Shown one piece after another: positions 1 to 10,949 of a DNA stretch of 64,000 nucleotides; position 1 is the first letter of the stretch, and each line of letters starts with the position of its first letter. A program made the position numbers and the translations under genes. The notes under the pieces were generated by a model. It saw only the letters and a list, made by a program, of their open reading frames with translations, was not told the DNA's origin and searched no databases. The DNA comes from Neoarius graeffei (lineage: Eukaryota; Chordata; Actinopteri; Siluriformes; Ariidae), in NCBI RefSeq assembly GCF_027579695.1, contig NC_083571.1, forward strand, positions 73,294,279 to 73,358,278. Reading direction: 5' to 3'.

Positions 1-90
1 GTCTATCTGTCCTGTAATTTTCGCCTGTCAATCAGTTCTGTATGGATTTATGACGAACTCTGTGAAACTAAACTAAACTAAACTAAAAAC
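1..90 (+). repeat. LINE 3' end (plus strand), tail of previous unit
   Basis: The sequence matches the 3' end of the plus-strand LINE that closes units 1 and 3 (about 20503-21646 and 55171-56275). It ends in short tandem repeats of the type aaactaaacta at about 64-89, as in CR1/L2-type LINEs that finish in short repeats rather than long poly(A). This implies that another unit or LINE copy lies left of the window. Confidence 0.6.
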
Positions 91-476
91 CTGCTCCAGC
101 CCAAACTGATCAACTGAGTTCTTTGCTTCTTTTCTGTCCTGGCACGATAACTTCATCTGCTGGTTTGAAGAGGGATAGAAAAGTGTTGCTGAGATTAAAA
201 AGTTTTGGTGGGACTTCAACTAAAATTCATTATTTTACTGGTTTTTTTTCACATCCAGTGCAACTGAATTGGAATGATCTGAGGAATACGTTTAGTTTTA
301 CTAGTTAAACATTATATTTACTGTACTTATAAACAAGATTGTAATTTGTGAGTGAAAATTAATGTCTTCATTATAGCATTCATTTTAAAAAGATCAGATT
401 TTGTCTTTTTTAAATGTTGTACAGAGAATGGTGACAGAAGGGTGTGGTCTCAGCGTACAGTATGAACGACATTACA
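91..476. other. Upstream flank, no gene seen
   Basis: AT-rich DNA conserved in all four units (21647-22021, 26695-27053, 56276-56664). The short ORF at 123-308 is not maintained: unit 2 carries an indel in it and units 1, 3 and 4 differ in T-run length. In unit 3 a LINE is inserted here. I see no motif of note. Confidence 0.6.
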
Positions 477-659
477 GGCATTTTGCAGACGCTCTGATCC
501 AGAGTGACGTACAACAGACCCAAAGCAGCCTGGGGAGCAGTTAGGGGGGGTCAGGTGTTTTACTCAAGGGCACTTCAGTGATTCCTGCTGGTCCAGGGAC
601 TCAGACCTGTGACCTTTTGGTCCAAAAGCTGCTTCTCTAATCATTAGGCCATGGCTTCC
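477..659 (-). repeat. tRNA-derived SINE (V-SINE-like), unit 1
   Basis: On the minus strand it begins with an A-box-like TGGCCTAATGATTAGAG and a B-box-like GGTCTGAGTCCC. It ends with the block that reads ttttgcagacgctctgatcc on the + strand, a form I know from the conserved central domain of fish V-SINEs. It is present at the same place in all four units, so it predates the duplication. It lies just upstream of the gene promoter. Family assignment is from memory. Confidence 0.6.
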
Positions 660-815
660 AACAGAAAATCCTCAGAGAGCATTAAAATTATCTAATTTAA
701 AATCACATTCTAAATTTTATTTTTACCCTTTCTTTATCCTGCTATAAATAAACAAAAATGGCAGGAAGCGTCATTTGGTAATAATGTTGTTTTTCAGGTT
801 GTCAGCCAAGCTGTG

Positions 816-969
816 ATTGGCTGCCACGCCCTTTTGACATAATGGGTTTCACATCATGAGAGTAAATACGTTGTTACTCCTGTTGAATAAATATCCCATT
901 TACCTGCTCGATATTTTACACTTTGCCACTAGACTGAGAACACTCCATCTCTGCTACCTGTGGACTCAG
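816..969 (+). promoter_or_regulatory. Core promoter and non-coding exon 1, unit 1 gene
   Basis: An inverted CCAAT box (ATTGG, 816-820) is followed by a CACCC/KLF-like ccacgccc (824-831) and a weak TATA-like aataaata (887-894). Transcription would then start near 915-925. The exon ends at 969 before a strong donor (gtgagt from 970). The same block precedes the gene in units 3 and 4. In unit 2 the CCAAT core is changed from ATTGG to TTTGG and the exon is split by a hAT. The start site is inferred from spacing; no TSS is visible directly. Confidence 0.5.
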
Positions 970-1279
970 GTGAGTTATTACTTTACTTTCTCCTGAGAAT
1001 CACCAGACTGTAAGATGATATAAAATGTATTAGGCTCTTATCGACAATTTAATTATTAAGATATTTAATATTCACTGAAACAATGCTTAAAAATATTATA
1101 TTCACTTACAGTGTACATGATGGAATATTTTGTCTGATGTCAAGAAAATTGCTTTAAATATACAAATTAATTAATTAATTAATTAATTAATTAATTAATT
1201 AATTAATTAATTAATTAGTTAGTTAAATAAATACAACTATTTATAATATCTTATTCTAATTATACAGCTGTCATTTAAA

Positions 1280-1315
<36 letters not shown>

Positions 1316-1645
1316 GTTGTTGTTTTTGTTATTATTGTTGTTGTTCCTGTACCTTTATTTATTCTGAACTTTTCAAAAAGTTACAAAGTGCTTTACAAGC
1401 ATTAAAACATTTCAAAACTGAGACGAGTGAAATTAGGCAATTAAAATAATGAAAAATAAAATGGAAAAGCAAGAGCATTAATAAAAAAACATGTATTAAT
1501 ACATATTGAAAATAAATAAAATAGAAATAAAATAGGGGGAAAATGACAACAGTAATAATAAAACAGGGAAGCTAAGATTTATACAGCCACAGAGACACTT
1601 TGCTTGCATAGCTGATATATAATCTGATATATAATTTACTTTTAG
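970..1645 (+). other. Intron 1 with microsatellites, unit 1
   Basis: 5'UTR intron between donor gtgagt (970) and acceptor ...ttttag (1645). It contains an (AATT)n array at about 1164-1220 and a (TTA)n array at about 1279-1318. The AATT array shrinks in unit 3 (about 30370-30400) and unit 4 (about 57352-57367), so it is a marker of unit identity. Confidence 0.7.
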
Positions 1646-1660
1646 GTTGTAAACAACACC

Positions 1661-4571
1661 ATGGACAGGAAGATTATACTGGCCGTTTTGTGTCTGATTG
1701 GTAAGTGTTCACTGAACTTCATCTCACTTTCTGTCGTCACTTCTATTATCCTGCTGAAATATATTTGCTAGAAATAGCACTGTAGATTAATTTTTAGGTT
1801 ATTTTTTTAAATTTAAGTATTGTCACTTTACACATTAAACTAAAGTTCCTCGAGAACTGTGACATTTGCGACACAATAACATTGGCAGTAAACCACAAAA
1901 TTGTCAAACTTGCTCTTGGTTCTAACGTTTATCTTCATTCGTCTATGAATTCTGCGATGAATAGTGAGCGATCTATTGATTTATCCTGATATCTCGTGTT
2001 GAGTGCTTGGCCTTTTATCACAAAGAACTTATCAGTGTCTTGTTTTCACTTAGATGCATATCTGTACTGAAGTATGTAAACAGACTAAGTGTGCCTTTCA
2101 GAATGATCGTGAGACAGATTATTTCAGAAGGTTTCATTGTGTAAACAGCATGATGGTGGTAGCTCAGCAATGCCTAACTGGATATATCTGCTGATGGTCA
2201 TATTTGTGACATATCCTGCTTTATTGAGTCGATTAATTTAATTTGAATATCATTACGTCCCAAGGGTTGGGTTGAAACGCTGTTTTGATGTCATGCATCA
2301 AGTCCTTATTTGAGATGGTTCTTGTCATTTGCAGATCACATCTGATGATCTATACTCAGGAAATGTTGCAGTTGGTCAAACAGAGAATAGTAGTATAGGG
2401 GAGAAATATTCCAAATGTTCCATGGAAAATACACACTGCTTTCTTTTTATTAACATTGTTTACTTCCAGCATTTAAAAAGGTGGAAGGGCAGGGAATAAT
2501 ATCTATAATTTATATATAATTTAAAAGTTTATATTTAACTTTTGGCATTTTAATCTGAACTGTGTTTCATCTGAATAACAAAAAGATTACACAGAAAAAT
2601 TCTAACCCTTTTATTCAAGCAAAAAAAAAAACCCACAAAACTTAGTTTTTTCATTTCTCCTTTTGTGTAATTTGTACTTTGATATAGATGTGCTCAGTCC
2701 GTTAACTTTCAGTTTCTCCTCCAAAATTATTTTCGTGGAAGAATGATGATAGAGTAAATAATCCACTTCATTCACATTCATTCCACCTGTGAGTGAGTCT
2801 GTACTGCGCCTCATGGCGACGTGTTACGGAAACGTCACCAACATGGACTAGAATATATTAACCCAATGGGGCTCAAAACTCAGTGGGTGTGTCACACTGT
2901 GTAGTCATGTTATACACTGGCACTGATTGGGTGTATGAACTTCCAGTAGAGCGTATCCCTGCCTCCAGCACTGGGCAAGTTCCAGTTCACCCACAGCCTC
3001 GCTTCACATCATTCTGGCAGTGGTGCTGTAACACTCGGTCTAAAAAATAATCACAAAGAATCCTCTTTAAAATGTTTATTAATCACAGATGAGGTCATGT
3101 GAATGCTTAAAATATGGAACCTTATATTTATTTTTCTTTTACCTTTTATTTGGGGGGGGGCGGTTAATCCTGCTAGTCCATTGCTATGAGCCACCCCTGA
3201 CTCTGCAGTTTACCTCAAAGATTAAAGTCATAGATTAAACAGATCTGTGATTCAGCTGAGCTTTATGAAGCACATTGCCTTGTTTCTGTTTTAACAGCAT
3301 CAGTTTCTAATTTTGATTTTAACTTTGTTATGGTCCACTATTCTATTCTAATCATCTTCAATGGTCATGACTTCAGCCCTAAGTGCAGCTCAGGTGGGCT
3401 CTGCAGTGGACCCGACATCACCCGCAAGCACAGCTGAGATCGACCCCACAATGGACGTGACTTCACCCGCAATCACAGATGATATCAACCTTACAGTGGG
3501 CAAGACTTCGCCCCCGAACACAGCTGGCACAACTACAACAATTGCACCAGTAACTGAAGTTTTCACATTGATCTTCCGCATCAAGGAAACCTTTGTGCCA
3601 GCACTGGCTAACCCAAATTCTAAACAATTTAAAGACAAAGCTGAAAAAGTCACTCGTGAGGTATGTTTTCCAGATAATGCCACCATTTACAATTTATTTA
3701 ATTCTGCTAAACATGAGAGATTTTGCCACACGAACACTTCTATTGCCATATAAGACAACCCGAAGAACGCATCTGGTTCTAATCATGCGTTTCTGTTCAC
3801 AGTGTGTGTGCAGGACATGTGTGACTTTTGCCCTTTTGTTCAAATTTTCACGTTCAATTTAAGTGAAATCCAATTCAATTGACATAACACAATTTGAATA
3901 TGATTTAGAGCATTTGTAAGTCTCTTCGCATATTAGTTATTATTGCTTACTTTATCTATGGCTAAATAACAAACCATTTTATCTGTTGGTTTTTGATCAC
4001 CGAATTCTACTTCTTCTTCTTCTTCTTAGATTGAACCATTGTACAAGAAAGCCTTTAAAAACTTCCATCTCATGCAAATCTTCCAGTTCAGGTAAGAAGG
4101 CGGATATGGCTATGAATGTTTGTTTCTTTGTTGATTAATGGTTGAATTTTAACCTGTATCTCTTTGTTTGTGCAATTTCAGGAATGGTTCTATTGTGACA
4201 CACAGCCTCATGTCTTTCCTTTCTGGTGCTAACGTGACTGACACCAAAGTGAAAGACGTCCTTGCCAAAGGAGTTAGCAGCTTGACCTTTCCTGTTGAGC
4301 CAAACTCCATCAATGTCACCCATGTTATTAGTCAGTATCAACATGCGAAGAAATTACTGTGTTATTTATTAATTAGTGCTTATTAATTGTAAATAATCCA
4401 AACTCAAATTTCTTGTATATTTTTAGGTTTAAGTATGTATTTGTGTACATTTAATTTCATGTATGTTTATATTTTGCAGGTAATTCCATGCCACCAGTGA
4501 TTGCCAGCTCACTTTCCATGATATGGATGTCTCTTCTACCACTTCTACTTTCAGCAGCATTGCACTGTTAG
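1661..4571 (+). CDS. GPI-anchored SEA-domain mini-mucin, copy 1 (spliced)
   Basis: Predicted small cell-surface glycoprotein; I do not recognise a named orthologue. Coding exons are 1661-1700 (exon 2, from 1646), 3377-3660, 4030-4091, 4182-4330 and 4480-4571, all with GT-AG introns in compatible phases, giving 208 residues. Residues 1-18 form a signal peptide (basic start, IILAVLCLIAL core, SAA before the cut). Residues 23-67 are three 15-residue Thr/Ser/Pro repeats, each centred on T-S-P. About 74-178 is a SEA domain with F-x-x-x-G-S-I-V-T at 127-135, equivalent to the G-S-V-V-V self-cleavage site of the family. N-glycosylation sequons sit at N51, N130, N146 and N173. The end (S179 to C208) is a polar NS stretch followed by a hydrophobic tail with no basic stop, a classic GPI signal. 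The exon-3 acceptor at 3377 was chosen because it alone joins signal peptide and repeats in frame. SEA and GPI assignments are by eye. Confidence 0.82.
1701..3376 (+). other. Intron 2, unit 1 gene
   Basis: 1.68 kb between the signal-peptide exon and the mucin/SEA exon. It is almost identical in units 3 and 4. An upstream competing 3' splice site (ttttaacag, ending at 3297) precedes the productive one (cttcag, ending at 3376). A variable G-run lies near 3152-3160. The small ORFs inside (such as 2611-2814 minus) look like chance. I see no other gene. Confidence 0.7.
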
Positions 4572-5013
4572 CTCTAAGCCTGATCAGAAAACAAAAACAA
4601 TAACTTAACAACGCTATTTAACATTTCAACCTATTCTACTGTTGTAAGTAGGTCCTTTTGTCACCACAAACAGTAACATTTATGTTTGCTTTTTACTGAT
4701 TAATATTTAATTCATAAGCTAAATGGAATCGGGTGTTTTTATAAACAATATCTGCTTTCATGAGAAAACCACATATTTTAAATTATGAAACTGAGGATTT
4801 AATGATGGTGATGACATACCTGAACATTTCTCCACTTCTAAACAGTCCTATTGATTGCTGTCTTTCATTTATTCAATTTAAATCAGTAGGAATATTCTTG
4901 AAACAGATGTATAGTTAAAAGTATAAACTAATATGTCAAAGTCTAGTCATTTATATGTACACTAATTTATATATTGTTTATGGAACTGTGAAATAACTAT
5001 AAATGTTTTATGA

Positions 5014-5019
5014 AATAAA
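5014..5019 (+). terminator. Polyadenylation signal, unit 1 gene
   Basis: Canonical AATAAA about 440 bp after the stop codon at 4571, followed by a T-rich stretch. It places the 3' end of exon 6 near 5035. It is conserved at 34177-34182 and 61134-61139. Confidence 0.6.
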
Positions 5020-5166
5020 CTTTGCACATTTTATTTGTGTAATTCAATTTTATTATTTCTTAAAATATAATATACACAATACACTGTATGGTGTATATAT
5101 TATAAGCTGGCTGTAAGATTGAGTGCCATAATGGTTGTGAGGAGGTTGGAGCTCAGGTGGCATCTT

Positions 5167-5232
5167 GGTTCCGTGGTGTGCTGATTAGCACTCTGAATTT
5201 AGTAATCAAAGTTCAAATCTCAGGTAGAACCT
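5167..5232 (+). pseudogene. tRNA-Gln-like relic, unit 1
   Basis: It starts GGTTCC and ends GGAACC-like (gtagaacct), with an A-box-like region containing GATTAGCACTCTG and a B-box segment GTTCAAATCTC. From memory this resembles vertebrate tRNA-Gln. About six bases of the anticodon/variable region are missing and the anticodon loop is destroyed, so it is a relic or a SINE head rather than a functional tRNA. Present in units 1, 3 and 4. Confidence 0.45.
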
Positions 5233-7786
5233 CCCCAAACTTTGTTCAAGGTTCTATACTATTGTAGCAAATATAACATTGTCTCAAATGTAGCTCATGT
5301 AGGGTTCATTATAGCAAATTCCAACTGAGGTGAGTGAAACAGATCTGCATTTTTTTTTATTCATCAAGTAAACTCTTGTGTTCTTTGGCTAAAACAGGGA
5401 AGTTAGGAACATGTTAGTTAAATATGTTAATAAAGCTCTGGTGGTACCTGGATAAATCATGGTTAACCATAATTCAATCACTTATTAGTCCCTGCTTTTT
5501 GTGATGCAAACTTGTATTTTAATGGAACTTCACCTGAATCCTTCAGGCCTCCAGGTCGTCACGAGGTCTTTCCCTAATTGTCAGCTGCCCTTTCAAAGCA
5601 GTAGCAGTCACTGTTTTTTTCCAGGTATTGAAATTGATATGATATGATATGATTGTTTTTTGATTTGTAACTAAAAGATACTTTATATGATAGACTTTAC
5701 AGTAACCATCTTGATGGTACTGTAGACTAAGTATCAGCCTTTTGGTAATTTCTTTCAGCATTTAAGACCCTCCTCATTCACTATGTACAATTAAAAGGAT
5801 CTTATTTAAATATTATTGATCTTTACAGCCCTAGTCTTTAGAAAATGACATCATAAAATCTCAGACTTTCCTGTGTGTGATATGCTCAAAAATGTTGTAA
5901 AGTTCACTGATAAATAAATTTGTTCAAAAGAAATTTTTGCATCTGAATTCTGTTCCAAAAATCACTAAAAGCTTGTCCGCCATTAGGTTGCATCAATTTG
6001 TAGGTAAGCAGCGCTGCATGTGTGATGTCATATGCGCCACTGCCTTCTTTTGTGTCCACACTGACTCTATAATATTCTTTGCAATGTCATGCATTCATGA
6101 TTCTAATTCTTTTGAAAAAGATGATGAAAGCTACAACGGGATGGTACACAAGTGTCAGATTAATAATTATATTTTATAATTTTAATAATTTTATTTAGAC
6201 GCTTATAGTAGGAAATATTGAGTGCTGTTTATGACCTAATCCCACAACACTGTTAACTATAACTATTAATATAGCTATACCTATACGTATAACTATGATT
6301 ATACCTATACCTGAATTTATTTCCTGTCTGGAGCAGTCACAGCACATCTATAATCCTGGCTATAAGATGTTGGCTGTTGTGGGAATATGTCACAGTTGTA
6401 GGGATTCTTTGACACTTCTACAATCAGCTTCTCCTCCATTGATGCAACACGGATGTACAAAGATGTTCGGGAAAAATAGCACATGCTCAGACAACGTTAC
6501 ATGTAATCAATTACCTGATTGTTCAGATTTTTTATTGGATCAGGTTCAGGTTTGGAAAAAATCCCCCCCCCCCACACACACACACCTCTACCTAATGTAG
6601 CACAAAATAAAAAGGGATTATATGGTCCTAATTGGTACTTTTAGAACCAGAAAAAGTTGTAATTTTATGAGCAACTTAGGTTTGGAGGTTAATCCAAACA
6701 AATTCCTGGCTGCTGCGTGCTCGCTGCACACAATGCATATGGCACAATGCATCACCCACTTCTGCTGGCTCCAGCGCTGAAAGTGAAAGTGCCTAACCCA
6801 AGCTTGACAGTGACTGTGTGGTGAGCTCTTTGGGATCGCACTTCTGACTTTTGTTTCCAGTTTGTAGGAACCGCTACAAACTGTCCCAGAAAAAATGTCC
6901 CAGAAAAAAAAAAAGAAACACAGTTCAATAAAATATCAAAAATACAACTCAAATCTCAGATCTCACAGATCAATATATATAAGCAATAACTCAAATTTAC
7001 ACAGTTTGGTGTATCACCAGTCCTTTAGTTTAGTCTTTTATCAGTCCAAATGAAATTCACTGTGTATTGCTGCAAAAACCTGATAGTTTTGTCCTACCAT
7101 GACCCAAATGTTAGAATCAGTGTCTTTGTCCACAGTGTGCAGGTGAGTTTTGCAGAATAGGTGATCCTCCCAGTGTCTCTCCTATGGGTGGCTCACCATC
7201 TTCTTTCCACAGCTCCAGGTGTTTTCACACACCAGTGATCCCAACTAAAAAAAACCTGGCCAAATTCTCGTTCAAAACTCAAATAAAACAGGATCCAGCA
7301 ATGTGGACAGCAGGTGAATACAATTTTTTTCCAAGAATGAAAGAAAAACAAGATGTAAAACCTCAAAATACACTTCTTTTACGCCTATTTACTTTCTCTT
7401 TTCCTCGCGTTTTCGACTTTTCCCTCTGCCGTCTCTAGCGTTCTGCTCTTGCTCTAATTATTCTCCCTCCCTCCCTCCAGCAATGGCGCTGTAGTTACCT
7501 GATTGGCTGTTACCGCTGCGCTTGATTAAGTATTGATCTAAGCTTCTATTAGTTTATTATCATATTCACCGAGGTTACACAGTCATTCCCCCATTCCTTT
7601 TTGCAGAACTGTTCAAGCTGAGAGAGGTTGCTTGCCTCGGCTGAGGGTATGTTGTCATCAAAGGCCAAAACACCAAGTGATGTACCCAACTGATGATGTG
7701 TCGTAATGGTAGTAATATCATCTAGAAGTTATCTGCCACTCAAATCATTTGCAGTGCTGGAACTTCAGAGAATGTAACTCACAGTC
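5233..7786. other. Conserved intergenic segment, unit 1
   Basis: About 2.55 kb with no recognisable gene. Short ORFs at 5937-6179, 6295-6600 and 7184-7438 recur in units 3 and 4 mainly because the whole segment is recently duplicated. They start without context, and the 6295 ORF changes its C-terminus with the length of a C/CA run near 6565-6590. A (CA)n tract lies at about 6573-6584. Confidence 0.6.
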
Positions 7787-8032
7787 CTAGTAATCGGTCT
7801 GAATATCTGAAACAACAGGAATTTTAGCCCATTCCTCCATACAGAACAGCTTCACCTCTGAGATGTTGGTGGGTTTTCTCGCATCAGCTGCTCGCTTCAA
7901 GTCCTTCCACAGCATTTTGATTGGATTAAGGTCAGGACTTTGACTTGGCCATTCCAAAACATTAACTTTGTTCTTCTTTAACCATTCTTTGGTAGAATGA
8001 CTTGTGTGCTTATGGTGGTTGTCTTGCTGCAT
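7787..8032 (-). pseudogene. Tc1/mariner transposase C-terminal fragment, unit 1
   Basis: An 81-codon open remnant of a Tc1-type DDE transposase. The signature W-P-S-Q-S-P-D-L-N-P-I is followed by M-L-W-K-D-L-K, around the third catalytic acid of the DDE/DDD domain; the usual Glu after N-P-I is replaced by Lys here. The 5' two-thirds and both TIRs are missing. On the right it is cut by insertion of the minus-strand LINE whose A-rich 3' end starts at 8057. The fragment predates the unit duplication (36942 in unit 3, 63903 in unit 4). Confidence 0.85.
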
Positions 8033-8963
8033 GATCCACCTCCTCTTGAGATTCAGTTTTTTTTCTTTATTTCACACAATTAAAAACAATACATAAAGAC
8101 ATCTAAACAAAAGACATTTGGATTGTGCTGGGGAAGGTGAAGACCAATAAGTTCTATAAGAGTCCTTCACCATGTTTCCTAGTATTACAACGGATTAATT
8201 ATAATAACTAAAGGTGATGAAACAAAAGAGTAAAACAACAACTAGTAACCATTACAACTAAATGATAAGAAATAAATAGATAATAACTAATATTAAGTAA
8301 ATTAATGAAAGTAATAAGTAAAGAAATAACAAAAAATGACTAATTAGTGAAAATTTAGCAACTAAGTTAACAAGCAAATTATATCAATTCGATAAATAAT
8401 AACTAAACAAATAATAACGAAAAAAATACAACAACTTAAGAAATGCAACCAAGATATAAGGAGGAAATAAAAAAACAATGAATAGGAAAATAGGTAAATG
8501 ATTGGTTGTGTAGTAGAGAATTTTTTAGCATGTTCTTAAAGATGGATAATGATTTGCAGAGCTGTAAGTCCCGAATTAAACTATTCCAAATTTGTGGGCA
8601 GCTGAACATCATGGAGAACATTCGTTGCTGGGTTTTTACTCGGATCTGTTTCAAATTTTCCGCTGCCTTGTACTGTATTGATGGAAATCCGAGTTATAGT
8701 TAAAAAGACCCTTAAATTTATTTGGTATAGAAGAACTGTTGTTAATTATTTTATGGACAAAAAGACAAATTTGTAGCTTGTTTATATCATATACAGTTAT
8801 TACTTTTAGATTACTAAACAGCGATGCGGAGGGGAATGTGTACGAGACATTTGAAACGATCTGGACGAAGCGTTATTGAAGGAGTAGTGGCTTTAGTGAA
8901 GTAAAGTATGTACTAGCCCATACTATGTTACAATATGCTAGACAGGGATATATCAAACTATAG

Positions 8964-10044
8964 CAGACCTGGGCATTTTACGGCCCGCGGGCCGCATCCG
9001 GCCCTTTGTTTCATTCTGACTGGCCCGCGTAAGGTTAATTAGAAATTACAAAATAAACGTATTTTCTAATTTTACCTCATGCATGGACTGAATGTGCATT
9101 GCTTTTATTTTGAAGTTGTGTTCAACAAAAACGCAATGCGCGTGACATGAACATGACATGAAATCCCACGAAATCTAATCCCGTGATAACTACTTCCGTA
9201 ATTTGTCCAGACCAACCACAAACTTGTACATCATCCTTCAAACAGTCCAGCCAATCACATAGTGTGACGTCACCAGCAGGCACTGGAGCCCGAGCCAATC
9301 TGTAGATCTGATACCTACACCGAATCGACGTTGTTGGGAACAGATCACAAGAAGACTTTAGCCCCCAAAATGTCCACAAAAAGAAGAAAGGTAGATGACG
9401 ACTGCAGGGCTTTCAACAAAACATGGACTGCTAAGTATTTATTTACTGAAGTCAGAGATAAAGCCATGTGTTTAGTTTGCGGAGTGCGGATCGCCGTGTT
9501 CAAAGACTACAATTTGAGTTGGCATTACCAGACGAAGCACGCTGAGAAATACCGAAACTTGACTGATGCTGAAATAACACGGACATCGGAAGCTTTGCTG
9601 GCTAAGCTAGAAAAGCAGCAAGGCTTTTTTACCAAGCATCACACATCCAGGGATGCAGCAACCAAGACCAGCTTTGTGCTTTCCCACAAAATCGCTAAAA
9701 ACAGTAAGCCATTTTCGGAGGGGGAATTTGTGAAAGAGTGCTTGGTGGACTTGGTGCTTGATATTTGGAATAGAAAGACAATATTGTGATGTCTTTATTG
9801 TGTTTTGGGGTGAATGTGACTGAAAAAAAATGGTACAAACGTTCACATTTTGTTAACCATTGTTTTGGGAAATTTGATTGAACAAATGACATTTTTTGTA
9901 AGGCAACCTCGTTTTTTCCATGAGATGAGATATAAAGAAATACAATTAATATTATGCAGAATTTAGTTCAGCCTTTCGTCCGGCCCTCCACAAAATTTTC
10001 TGTTTCTCATGTGGCCCCATGGAAAAAATAATTGCCCACCCCTG
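8964..10044 (+). mobile_element. hAT (Charlie-like) non-autonomous element, unit 1
   Basis: Bounded by an exact 8-bp target duplication, aactatag (8956-8963 and 10045-10052). Imperfect terminal inverted repeats are CAGACCTGGGCA... at the left and ...TTGCCCACCCCTG at the right. It encodes only the N-terminal BED-type zinc finger region and no DDE core. The insertion is shared with unit 3, so it predates the duplication. Confidence 0.85.
9370..9789 (+). CDS. BED-finger-only protein of hAT element, unit 1
   Basis: An open 139-codon frame, starting at the ATG that gives M-S-T-K-R-R-K; an in-frame ATG at 9331 also exists. It matches the N-terminus of hAT transposases of the GTF2IRD2/EPM2AIP1-like group: a basic start, then C-L-V-C with a later H-Y-Q-T-K-H forming a BED-type zinc finger, then a K-P-F-S-E-G-E-F block. 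It stops soon after, where the catalytic part would begin, so it cannot transpose by itself. A DNA-binding role, for example as a repressor of related transposases, is inference. The frame is intact in both unit 1 and unit 3. Confidence 0.6.
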   Translation: MSTKRRKVDDDCRAFNKTWTAKYLFTEVRDKAMCLVCGVRIAVFKDYNLSWHYQTKHAEKYRNLTDAEITRTSEALLAKLEKQQGFFTKHHTSRDAATKTSFVLSHKIAKNSKPFSEGEFVKECLVDLVLDIWNRKTIL

Positions 10045-10458
10045 AACTATAGTATAGTATAATGAATATTTTCGAAGATAGTATATTTGCAATTTTTCTG
10101 ATGATACCTATGTTTTTATAAATTTTTTGGCAAATAAGGTCGATATGTTTTTTCCAAGTAAGTTTTTCATCGATGGTGACACCTTAAAAACGTGTGTGCA
10201 TTACTTGATCAATGGGTATGTTTTTAATAGCTATTTTTACATTTTCTTTATTGTATTTTTTATTCTTCCCCATAAAAATAATAAAATTTGTTTTCTTAAC
10301 ATTTAAGGACAATTTATTTGCTTGGAACCATTTGTTTATTTTATCTAATTCACAATTCATTCTACTTACTAATATATCAAGATTTGAGTGTGATGTAAAT
10401 AATAGTGCATATATTTTATCAGATACATAAGCTAAATCGTTGATATAGATGAGGAATA

Positions 10459-10936
10459 TGTTAGGGTTTTGCTGGGATTCGAACCTGGTTCGTTGGTGTG
10501 ATAATCCAGCAAACCCCCACTAGGCCACCAGGGGAATGACTCAAATGCAGAGGCGTGAGGCGGAAGTAGAAAAAGAATCAAAAGGTTTATTTAAACTATA
10601 TACACTATATACAGGGCAAAACAAAAGACAAAAAAAAACCAAAGAGTATAATCCAAAAGAAAAGCAAAGTGCAAAAATACAAAAGCTAAGAAGATCAAAA
10701 AACACAGTACAAAGGAAACTGGAGATAAACATAACAGCACAAAGACTCCGTGACAAGAGGACTGAACTCAGGGGTATAAATAGACAAACTAATTAAGGAC
10801 ACAGGTGAAGATAATTAGGCAATTAACACAAACTCAAAACACAGGAACAGTGGCGGCCTCTAGAGGCCAAAATGAACACGACATGAAAAGGAAATAACAG
10901 CGGCCTCTAGAGGCCAAAACAGTCCTAGTCCTAACA
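10459..10936 (-). repeat. 3' LTR of Gypsy element
   Basis: 478 bp, TG...CA termini, apparently identical to 15282-15759. On the minus strand it contains a polyadenylation signal AATAAA (+ strand TTTATT at 10586-10591) and two copies of the palindrome GGCCTCTAGAGGCC (10855-10868 and 10902-10915). Its end resembles a tRNA. ORFs inside it, including 10536-10796, are not considered genes. Confidence 0.93.
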
Positions 10937-10949
10937 GGACCCCCCCCCT

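Noticed and set aside
123-308. 61-codon ORF repeated at 56308-56496
   Set aside because: It is disrupted in unit 2, has no domain and varies with a T-run; it is explained by recent duplication.
4168-4386. 72-codon ORF read as a separate gene
   Set aside because: It is exon 5 of the mini-mucin read through its splice sites; the correct exon is 4182-4330.
5937-6600. ORFs of 80 and about 100 codons conserved in three units
   Set aside because: Conservation equals that of the surrounding non-coding DNA; the second changes its C-terminus with a C/CA microsatellite. No homology recognised.
10536-10796. 86-codon ORF repeated at 15359-15619
   Set aside because: Lies entirely inside the Gypsy LTRs, antisense to the element, Lys/Arg-rich low-complexity; identical only because the LTRs are identical.
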